26,561 bases of DNA, taken from Bacillota bacterium (GTDB taxonomy: Bacteria; Bacillota; Clostridia; Oscillospirales; Ruminococcaceae). This document shows positions 14,464 through 20,737 of the stretch, piece after piece. Below the pieces are notes generated by a model. It did no database searches and had not been told where the DNA came from. It worked only from the letters and a program-made list of their open reading frames with translations. The first letter of the stretch is position 1; each line of letters begins with the position of its first letter. Where the stretch lies: the NCBI GenBank assembly GCA_023396215.1, contig JAEWWW010000150.1:1-26561 (forward strand). The letters are read 5' to 3'. A program made the translations under genes and the position numbers.

Positions 14464-17088
14464 CTATTCCTGCAGGATTTTCTTCAGCTCAAAGAGCAGG
14501 TTCAGCGCCTCGATGGCGGTGACGGTGTTGGCGTCCACCCCCCGCAGGCGGTCGAGCACCAGCTCACCCCGGGGGTCGGTCAGGCTCATCTGCAACTGGC
14601 TTTCGGCCTGCGGCGCAGCGGTGCGGATTTTGGGCTGGGCAATCTCGCTGCCCTGCTCCAATCCCTCCAGCACCTGATGGGCCCGGCGGATAATCCAATC
14701 GGGGATGCCCGCCAGCTTGGAAACCTCGATGCCGTAGCTGTCGTCGGCGCCACCCGGCACAATCCGCCGCAGGAAGATGATGTCGTCCCCCCGCTTTTTG
14801 ACGGCGATGTTGTAGTTTTTGACGCAGCCGATGGTGTTTTCGAGGGCGGTCAGCTCGTGGTAGTGGGTGGCAAAGAGGGTTTTAGCCCCCAGCTTGCGTT
14901 TGTCGGCGATATATTCCAGCACCGCGCGGGCGATGCTCATGCCGTCGAAGGTGGAGGTCCCCCGCCCGATTTCATCGAGAATCAGCAGGCTTTTGGCGGT
15001 GGCGCCCCGCAGGATGGCAGCCACCTCGCTCATCTCTACCATGAAGGTGGACTGCCCCGCCGCAAGGTCGTCGGAGGCTCCCACCCGGGTATAGATGCCG
15101 TCCACCACGCCGATGGCGGCGCTTTTGGCGGGCACAAAGCTGCCCATCTGGGCCATGAGGGTGATGAGCGCCACCTGACGCATGTAGGTGGATTTACCCG
15201 CCATGTTGGGGCCGGTAATGACGGCTATCTGCCGCTCACGGTTATCCAGCGCCACGTCGTTTGGCACAAAGGGCAGGCCGTCTATCACCTGCTCCACCAC
15301 CGGGTGGCGGCCGTCGGTGATGGTGATTTCGTCCGAGAGGTCTACCACCGGGCGGCAGTAGCTGTTTTGCACCGCAACCTGCGCGAGGCTGCAGAAAACA
15401 TCAAGGCGGGCGATGGCCGCCGCGGTGCCCTGTATGCGGCCCAACCCGGCCGAAACCCGCCGCCGCACCTCCTCAAAGAGGGCGCATTCAAGCTCTATCA
15501 TCTGCTGGTGGGCGGTGAGCACCCGTTCCTCCAGCTCTTTCAGCTGCTGGGTGATGTATCGCTCGGCCCCGGTGAGGGTCTGCTTGCGGATATACTCGAG
15601 CGGTACCTGCTCGAGGTAGGATTTTGTGATTTCTATGTAATAGCCAAAGACCTTGTTATAGCCAATCTTCAAGGTTTTGATGCCGGTGCGCTCGCGCTCC
15701 TGCTGCTCGATGGAGGCGATGACCCCCTTGATGTCGCCGGTGAGGCTGCGAAGCTGGTCAAGCTCCTCGTCATAGCCGGGGCGGATGACTCCGCCGTCCT
15801 TAACCGCGAGGGGGGGCTCGTCCACCACCGCCTGCTCAATGAGGCTGCAGAGGTCGTGCAGCGGGTCGATGTCGGCATAGACCTCACACAGGTTCTGGCA
15901 GGCTGCTGTCGAGAGCAAATCCTTTAACCGCGGCAGTTTTTGTAGTGTAAAGCCTAAAGACTTTACATCTCTTGGAGAGGTGTTTCCATAGACAATACGG
16001 GTCAAAAGCCGCTCCATATCAAAGATGCCCGAGAGCTCCTCGGTCAGCTCGCTGCGCAGCAGGGTGTTTTCGGTCAGCTCCTCCACCGCGTTGAGCCGCT
16101 TGTTGATGGCGGCGGGGTTGATGAGGGGCTGCTCCACCCAGCTTTTCAGCAGGCGCTTGCCCATGGCGGTTTTGGTTTTATCCAGCACCCAGAGCAGCGA
16201 GCCCCGCTTTTCGCGGCTGCGCATCGTTTCGGTTATCTCGAGGTTGCGCCGCGCCGTGATATCGAGGTGCATAAACTGAGTGTCGTTGTAAAAATCCAGC
16301 GTCATCAGGCGTTCCAAGCCATTTCGCTGGGTTTCACCCAGATAGTCCAGAAGGCCGCCCACCGCAGAAACTGCCAGTGGCTTGTCCTCCAGCCCCAGTT
16401 GCTCGGCTGCCTCCGCCTGAAAATGCGCAAGGCAGAGGCGCAAAGCCTCAGGATGCTCAAAGGCCTCGTCGGGGGCCACGTCGGCGGTGCAGGCCAGACG
16501 TGTTTTGATGAACTTCGCCACCCGTTCCTTGTCAAAAAAGTGGGAGTTGAAGATAATCTCGCTGGGGAGGAACCGCCCAAGCTCGTTGATGAGCCGCTGG
16601 TCGCCCCCCTTCGGGGTTTCGGTTAGATGCACCACCCCGGTCGAGATATCGGCAAAGGCGAGGCCGTAGCCGTTATCCGAGGAGTAGATGCAGCAGATGT
16701 AGTTATTGCTGCCCTCGTCCAGCAGGTTGGATTCTATCAGGGTACCGGGGGTGACGATGCGCACAACCTCGCGCCGCACCACCCCTTTGGCGGCGGCGGG
16801 GCTTTCCATCTGCTCACAGATGGCCACCTTATAGCCCTTTTTAATCAGCCGGGCAATGTAGGTTTCGCTGCTGTGGTGGGGCACGCCGCACATGGGCGCA
16901 CGTTCGGGCAGGCCGCAATCCCGGCCGGTGAGGGTCAGCTCCAGTTCCTTGGACGCCAGCAGCGCGTCATCAAAGAACATCTCATAAAAATCCCCCAGAC
17001 GGTAAAAAACAATATGGTCCTTATGCTTGTTTTTAATGTCCAGATACTGCCGCATCATGGGCGAAAGCCCCTGCATCTCTTCGGACAT
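14464..17088 (-). CDS. mutS: DNA mismatch repair protein MutS
   Basis: This full-length (874 aa) MutS recognises base mismatches and small loops. The mismatch-reading motif is in GDFYEMFFDD, with Phe34 and Glu36. The connector, lever and clamp domains follow. The C-terminal ABC-type ATPase has Walker A GPNMAGKSTYMRQ near residue 625, DEIGRGTSTFDG (Walker B/D-loop) and FATHYHEL. GGGAGG lies seven bases before the ATG. It is followed by mutL after 166 bases and preceded by ymcA, the same order as in B. subtilis without cotE. The upstream gap is unusually long and structured (334 bases). Confidence 0.97.
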   Translation of the reverse strand: MSEEMQGLSPMMRQYLDIKNKHKDHIVFYRLGDFYEMFFDDALLASKELELTLTGRDCGLPERAPMCGVPHHSSETYIARLIKKGYKVAICEQMESPAAAKGVVRREVVRIVTPGTLIESNLLDEGSNNYICCIYSSDNGYGLAFADISTGVVHLTETPKGGDQRLINELGRFLPSEIIFNSHFFDKERVAKFIKTRLACTADVAPDEAFEHPEALRLCLAHFQAEAAEQLGLEDKPLAVSAVGGLLDYLGETQRNGLERLMTLDFYNDTQFMHLDITARRNLEITETMRSREKRGSLLWVLDKTKTAMGKRLLKSWVEQPLINPAAINKRLNAVEELTENTLLRSELTEELSGIFDMERLLTRIVYGNTSPRDVKSLGFTLQKLPRLKDLLSTAACQNLCEVYADIDPLHDLCSLIEQAVVDEPPLAVKDGGVIRPGYDEELDQLRSLTGDIKGVIASIEQQERERTGIKTLKIGYNKVFGYYIEITKSYLEQVPLEYIRKQTLTGAERYITQQLKELEERVLTAHQQMIELECALFEEVRRRVSAGLGRIQGTAAAIARLDVFCSLAQVAVQNSYCRPVVDLSDEITITDGRHPVVEQVIDGLPFVPNDVALDNRERQIAVITGPNMAGKSTYMRQVALITLMAQMGSFVPAKSAAIGVVDGIYTRVGASDDLAAGQSTFMVEMSEVAAILRGATAKSLLILDEIGRGTSTFDGMSIARAVLEYIADKRKLGAKTLFATHYHELTALENTIGCVKNYNIAVKKRGDDIIFLRRIVPGGADDSYGIEVSKLAGIPDWIIRRAHQVLEGLEQGSEIAQPKIRTAAPQAESQLQMSLTDPRGELVLDRLRGVDANTVTAIEALNLLFELKKILQE

Positions 17089-17144
17089 ATTGCACCTCCC
17101 CTCAGGCTTTGCCGATAAAGGCCGCCGGGCCGCAAATGCGCGGG

Positions 17145-17292
17145 GGCAGCCTTGTTCGGAAAAGCTGCCTTTTTCCCCGGCGGTTTTTCGGCGTTTATAT
17201 CTTTATCTCTTTTGGCAGGCCGCTCCCCTGCCGTTGTTTCAATGTAAGCGCGTTTATGCCTTAGGGCGTTTCTTAAAACGGAAAACCGCCGG
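17145..17292. other. Structured mutS leader region with inverted repeats
   Basis: The 334-base gap 17089-17422 has no credible gene. Its mutS-proximal part contains GGCAGC/GCTGCC (17145-17150 and 17164-17169) followed on the plus strand by TTTTT, and an 11-bp inverted repeat CCGGCGGTTTT (17177-17187) with AAAACCGCCGG (17282-17292). The rest is the near-palindrome described separately. No good sigma-A promoter was found in it. A 96-codon minus-strand frame (17055-17345) overlaps mutS and lacks a binding site. Confidence 0.4.
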
Positions 17293-17417
17293 AAAGTTCG
17301 CTGAAAACAAGTAGCTGCAAGGCCAAAAGCGCAGGAATACTTCATGTATTCCCAGCTTTTTGAACGCAGCAGATGCTGGTTTCAGCAGAATTTACCAAGA
17401 GTTTGGAGTTTAAAAAA
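17273..17417. repeat. Near-palindromic element of about 145 bp (MITE- or REP-like)
   Basis: Around a central TTCAT (17341-17345), GGAATAC and GTATTCC pair perfectly. The match then continues outward with small gaps: AAAAGC with GCTTTT, GCTGC with GCAGC, GCTGAAA with TTTCAGC, and TTC with GAA. A weaker match reaches TTAAAAC near 17273 and GTTTAAA near 17414. Both arms span roughly 45 well-matched bases plus about 25 weaker ones. It has no coding capacity. It could be a non-autonomous mobile remnant or a large RNA hairpin at the end of the ymcA transcript. Confidence 0.6.
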
Positions 17418-17422
17418 AGCCC

Positions 17423-17830
17423 CTAGTTGCAGCCGCTGCAGCCGCCGCAGCTGCCGCTGCAGCCCGCCTCTTCCTGCTCGATGGTATCGGGGTCGTCGCC
17501 GTTGGCGCTGTAGACGATAATCTGCTGCAAAAATCCGATGAGGTCGTCCATCTCTTCCTTAGTGGTGTTGTAAGCGGTCATATGCCCGTTGTTCATGATA
17601 TCGGCATAGAGGGCCTTAAGCTCACCGTCCAGCTTGGTCATGCGCTCCTGCGATTTTTCGGGCTTCTGAATTTCCTGCTGGAGCTCCACCTTGAGCAGGT
17701 TGAAGCGGCCGATTTTATCCTGCAGCTCCTTGTCGTTATCCGCCTTCTCCTTGGCAGCGTGGTAAGCTTTGAAGCGGGGGTCCTGCTGTATCTCTCTGCC
17801 CAGTTCGCGGGCCATCGAAATGATATCCAT
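17423..17830 (-). CDS. ymcA: YlbF/YmcA-family protein with cysteine-rich tail
   Basis: The 135-residue helical protein belongs to the YlbF family. In B. subtilis, YmcA (RicA), YlbF (RicF) and YaaT (RicT) form an iron-sulfur complex that affects RNase Y-dependent mRNA processing and developmental decisions. The body (1-110) is predicted helical. The tail carries Cys124, Cys128, Cys131 and Cys134 in a CX3CX2CX2C pattern, well suited to binding a metal or iron-sulfur cluster. Gene order miaB-ymcA-mutS supports YmcA over YlbF, but the sequence alone does not settle it. GGAGG is seven bases before the ATG. Neither of the other two complex members is in the window. Confidence 0.8.
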   Translation of the reverse strand: MDIISMARELGREIQQDPRFKAYHAAKEKADNDKELQDKIGRFNLLKVELQQEIQKPEKSQERMTKLDGELKALYADIMNNGHMTAYNTTKEEMDDLIGFLQQIIVYSANGDDPDTIEQEEAGCSGSCGGCSGCN

Positions 17831-17858
17831 GTTGTTTCCTCCATAAATTAAATTTTAA

Positions 17859-17888
17859 TATATACCACCACAGTTTAAAAACATTCAA
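17859..17888 (-). promoter_or_regulatory. Possible promoter of ymcA
   Basis: TTGAAT (17888-17883) and TATATA (17864-17859) are 18 bases apart on the minus strand, within the AT-rich 84-base gap after miaB. The same stretch contains CAAGC/GCTTG followed by AATGTTTTT, which may be a miaB terminator overlapping the -35. Confidence 0.4.
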
Positions 17889-17914
17889 GCTGTTTTTGCT
17901 TGTGATTTGTATGT

Positions 17915-19336
17915 TTAATTGACCACTTCACCGGTGAGCGCCCTGAGGTTGGCTTCGGTGATTTTGACCTGTACAAAGCTGCCCAGCAGCGCCTCATCGG
18001 CGGCGAAATCCACCACCAGATGCTCATCGCTGCGCCCGGTGAGCATACCGGGGGTGTTTTTGGCCGGTTCTTCGGCCAGCACCCTAACAGTTTGGCCCAC
18101 CATCGCCTGATGTATGCGGCTGCTGATGGCCTCCTGTGCCGCCAGCAGGCGGCCCATCCAGCGGGCCTTCTCGCTGTGGGGAACCCCGTCCGGCATGGCG
18201 GCCGCCGGGGTTCCCTCCCGCTGTGAGTAGATGAAGGTGAAGAGGGACGCATACTCCACCTTCTGTATCAGGGCCAGGGTTTCTTCAAAATCCGCCTCGG
18301 TTTCGCCGGGGAAGCCCACGATGATATCGCTGGTGAGCAGCAGGCCGGGGATTTTCTCCTTGGCGTAGGCGGCAAGTTCGAGGTATTTTTCGGCGGTGTA
18401 GCCCCGGTTCATCTGTTTTAAGATGCGGTCGCTGCCGCACTGCACCGGCAGGTGAATATGGCGGCAGACCTTGGGGTTGCGGGCGATGGTATCAATCAGC
18501 CTGCGGGAGCAATCCTTGGGGTGGGAGGTCATAAACCGTATGCGGAAATCCCCCTCCAGCTCACACAGCCGCTCCAGCAGACCGGCAAAATCGATCTCCT
18601 CCTCCAGCCCTTTGCCGTAGGAGTTGACGTTCTGCCCCAGCAGGGTGATATCCCGGTAGCCCTCGGCGATGAGCTGGCGCGCCTCTTCCAGAATATGCCG
18701 GGGGCTGCGGCTGCGCTCACGGCCCCGCACATGGGGTACGATGCAGTAGGAGCAAAAGTTGTCGCAGCCGTACATGATGGGCAGCCACGCCTTATATTTG
18801 CCGTCGCGCCGCAGGGGCAGGTTTTCTACCACCGCCGTGCCGCCGCCCTCCAGCTCAAACACCCTGCCGCCCCCCGAGAGGCGCTCATAGAGCATCCGGG
18901 GCAGCAGGTGTATGGCGTTGGTGCCAAAGACGATATCCACATAAGGGAAGCTGTTTTTGATGCGGTCGGCCACCTTTTGCTGCTGCATCATGCAGCCGCA
19001 AAGGGCGATGACCATGCCGGGGTTGTTGCGCTTGTGCTGCTTGAGCGCCCCCACATTGCCATAGACCCTGTCCTGCGCGCTTTCGCGCACGGCGCAGGTG
19101 TTAAAGAGCACCAGATCGGCGTTTTCGGCCGAGTCGGTAAAGGCGTACCCCGCCCCCTGCAAAATGCCCTTGATGCGCTCGCCGTCGGCCACATTGGCCT
19201 GACAGCCATAGGAATGCACAAAGGCCAGCGGGCGGTGGATATAATCGTTTTGCAGCAGTTGGCTGAGCTTTTCGCCGTAGATGCGCTGCTGCTCCAATTG
19301 GGTAAAATCTATTTCAACTCTCGTTTTGTTTGACAA
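17915..19336 (-). CDS. miaB: tRNA-2-methylthio-N6-dimethylallyladenosine synthase
   Basis: MiaB is a radical SAM enzyme that adds a methylthio group to C2 of the isopentenyl-adenosine made by MiaA at tRNA position 37. The N-terminal MTTase domain has the cluster ligands Cys45, Cys81 and Cys115. The radical SAM motif is CDNFCSYC (Cys191, Cys195, Cys198), followed by PHVRGRERSR. A TRAM domain forms the C-terminus (about 405-470). The start is TTG at 19336, seven bases after GGGGG. The frame continues 45 codons upstream, but that part lies in the leader and shows no binding site. Length is 473 aa, normal for the family. Confidence 0.94.
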   Translation of the reverse strand: MSNKTRVEIDFTQLEQQRIYGEKLSQLLQNDYIHRPLAFVHSYGCQANVADGERIKGILQGAGYAFTDSAENADLVLFNTCAVRESAQDRVYGNVGALKQHKRNNPGMVIALCGCMMQQQKVADRIKNSFPYVDIVFGTNAIHLLPRMLYERLSGGGRVFELEGGGTAVVENLPLRRDGKYKAWLPIMYGCDNFCSYCIVPHVRGRERSRSPRHILEEARQLIAEGYRDITLLGQNVNSYGKGLEEEIDFAGLLERLCELEGDFRIRFMTSHPKDCSRRLIDTIARNPKVCRHIHLPVQCGSDRILKQMNRGYTAEKYLELAAYAKEKIPGLLLTSDIIVGFPGETEADFEETLALIQKVEYASLFTFIYSQREGTPAAAMPDGVPHSEKARWMGRLLAAQEAISSRIHQAMVGQTVRVLAEEPAKNTPGMLTGRSDEHLVVDFAADEALLGSFVQVKITEANLRALTGEVVN

Positions 19337-19559
19337 CGTAAATCCCCCTGTGTGTGGGTAATATATGAAGGGCTGCTTGAATATGCAAAATACCGGTGGC
19401 TGTATCTTCAAACAGGCCGTGGATGAGCCCCGGGCCGCTGCCGCCGGACGGAACAAACCCGGCCCCGGCAAACGCCGCTAAAGCAACCGTTTTGTACCGG
19501 CGGGCGGGCTGTTGCCGCGCCGCGAAACCACTGTGCAGCCTGCCCGGCAACTTCTAATT
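19337..19559 (-). other. Long GC-rich 5' leader of miaB
   Basis: Transcription from the promoter at 19588-19560 would produce a leader of about 215 bases before the TTG start. It is GC-rich with several short complementary segments, for example GGGCCG with CGGCCC. Short frames cross it (such as 19314-19550, minus), but none has a convincing binding site. I do not recognise a known riboswitch. On the plus strand this stretch holds nothing I can support. Confidence 0.35.
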
Positions 19560-19588
19560 ATCATACCACTTTCATCCACTTTGTGCAA
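19560..19588 (-). promoter_or_regulatory. Sigma-A promoter of miaB
   Basis: TTGCAC (19588-19583) and TATGAT (19565-19560) are separated by 17 bases on the minus strand, with TGG directly before the -10, making an extended -10. It is the only strong leftward promoter seen between degV and the miaB-ymcA-mutS run. Confidence 0.75.
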
Positions 19589-19640
19589 GAAAAATTGCCC
19601 CCTGCCCCACCGTCAGAAAAAACCGAAAAAAAGGACTTGT

Positions 19641-19690
19641 TGTAACAAAAGTTACTTTTTCTATTTACTTATGATGTAATAAGTGTTACA
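19641..19690 (+). promoter_or_regulatory. degV promoter region with two operator-like dyads
   Basis: Two similar dyads are present: TGTAAC-AAAA-GTTACT (19641-19656) and TGTAAT-AAGT-GTTACA (19675-19690), with centres 34 bases apart. Both fit TGTAAY-N4-GTTACW. The best promoter between them has -35 TTACTT (19652-19657) inside the first dyad and -10 TGTAAT (19675-19680) inside the second, with 17-base spacing. A second -10 candidate, TATGAT, is at 19670-19675. A dimeric repressor at both sites would cover the promoter. Confidence 0.55.
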
Positions 19691-19742
19691 ATGTAAAGCA
19701 ATCATAAAACACTTTGCGGCATCTGAAAGCGAGGAAAATGAT

Positions 19743-20627
19743 ATGGCTGATTATAAACATAATTACGCGATTATTACCGACGGCAACTGTGACCTTACCC
19801 GGCAGCAGGCGCAGGAGCTTGATGTAGAGGTTCTGCCCATGCCCTTTATGGTGGATGGGGTGGATTACACCGGCGAGCGCGAAAACTCGATGGACCCCGA
19901 CGAGTTTTACCAGCGGATGAGGGACGGCGCCACGGTGAAAACCACCCAGAAGTCGCCCCACGACTATAAGCAGGCCTTTCGTCCCCATCTGGAAGCGGGA
20001 CGGCCGATTTTGAGCGTGAGCATGGCCTCCGCCCTGAGCGCCACCTACAACAGCTCGCTCATCGCCCGCGACGAGCTGCTGGAGGAGTTCCCCGACGCCA
20101 CCATCATCTGCATCGACAGCGAGGTGGCCTCGATGGCGCTGGGGATGCTGGTGCAGCTTGTAGCCCAGCGGCGGGCGCAGGGCGAAAGCCTCCAGCGGGT
20201 GGCGGCCTTTGCCGAGGAGTTTAAAAAGCATATTTGCGTTTACCTGACGGTGAGCGACCTGAAATACCTCCACCGGGGCGGGCGGCTCTCTGGGGCCTCG
20301 GCCCTGATGGGCACCCTCATGAGCATCAAGCCCATCCTGCGCCTTACCGGCGAGGGGCGGCTGGTGGCCCACAGCAAGGTGCGGGGCCGCAAGCAGTCGC
20401 TGGATACGCTGGTGAAGATTGCCGCCGAGTCCTTCCGGAAGGAATATTGCGACACCGTCTATGTTTTGGGCTCGCACATCGACGACGAGCTGCAGGAGCT
20501 GGCCCGGCAGCTTAAAAAAAGCTGCGGCGCCGAAAAGGTGGAGCTGGCCACCGTGGGTTTTTCCATCGGCTGCCACACGGGGCCGGGGGTTGTGGGGGTG
20601 GCGTTCACCGCCCGCAGCAGAGATTAA
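19743..20627 (+). CDS. DegV-family fatty-acid-binding protein
   Basis: The 294-residue protein is a DegV/FakB-type protein. Members bind a fatty acid in a deep pocket; FakB partners present it to the kinase FakA for phosphorylation and phospholipid synthesis. Visible motifs are the N-terminal IITDGNCDLT, VKTTQKSP near 65, SVSMASALSATYNSS near 92, DLKYLHRGGRLSGASA, and the C-terminal CHTGPGVVGVAF. The ATG at 19743 is supported by GAGG eight bases upstream; the longer GTG frame from 19683 would start inside the promoter dyad. No fakA-like (DAK-domain) gene is nearby. It is a single-gene unit with its own promoter and a shared terminator. Confidence 0.93.
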   Translation: MADYKHNYAIITDGNCDLTRQQAQELDVEVLPMPFMVDGVDYTGERENSMDPDEFYQRMRDGATVKTTQKSPHDYKQAFRPHLEAGRPILSVSMASALSATYNSSLIARDELLEEFPDATIICIDSEVASMALGMLVQLVAQRRAQGESLQRVAAFAEEFKKHICVYLTVSDLKYLHRGGRLSGASALMGTLMSIKPILRLTGEGRLVAHSKVRGRKQSLDTLVKIAAESFRKEYCDTVYVLGSHIDDELQELARQLKKSCGAEKVELATVGFSIGCHTGPGVVGVAFTARSRD

Positions 20628-20674
20628 TACAGGCGCTCTCCCCCGTTATTCTGTTTCCTCCTATTTTTCATTCT

Positions 20675-20726
20675 CATATGCGAAAAGGACGCCTGCCCCT
20701 CGGGGTGTGCGTCCTTTTTGCATATG
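20675..20726. terminator. Bidirectional terminator between degV and uvrA
   Basis: CATATGCGAAAAGGACGC (20675-20692) pairs with GCGTCCTTTTTGCATATG (20709-20726), an 18-bp stem with one G-T pair. It has a CCCC/GGGG inner segment and built-in A and T tracts on the two sides. It serves both converging genes. Confidence 0.9.
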
Positions 20727-20737
20727 GTCAGGGCAGC

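Noticed and set aside
17055..17345. 96-codon minus-strand frame between ymcA and mutS
   Set aside because: It overlaps the start of mutS and runs through inverted repeats; basic low-complexity product and no binding site.
17420..17465. GC-rich tandem-like GCNGCC repeats at the ymcA 3' end as a simple repeat or CRISPR-like array
   Set aside because: They encode the Gly/Ser/Cys tail of the protein and have no spacer structure. No CRISPR repeats were seen anywhere in the window.
19314..19550. 78-codon minus-strand frame in the miaB leader, overlapping the miaB start
   Set aside because: No convincing binding site, and its sequence does not look like a known leader peptide. A translated upstream frame cannot be excluded.
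19686..20576. 296-codon open frame on the minus strand
   Set aside because: Antisense to degV, which has a promoter, binding site and family motifs.
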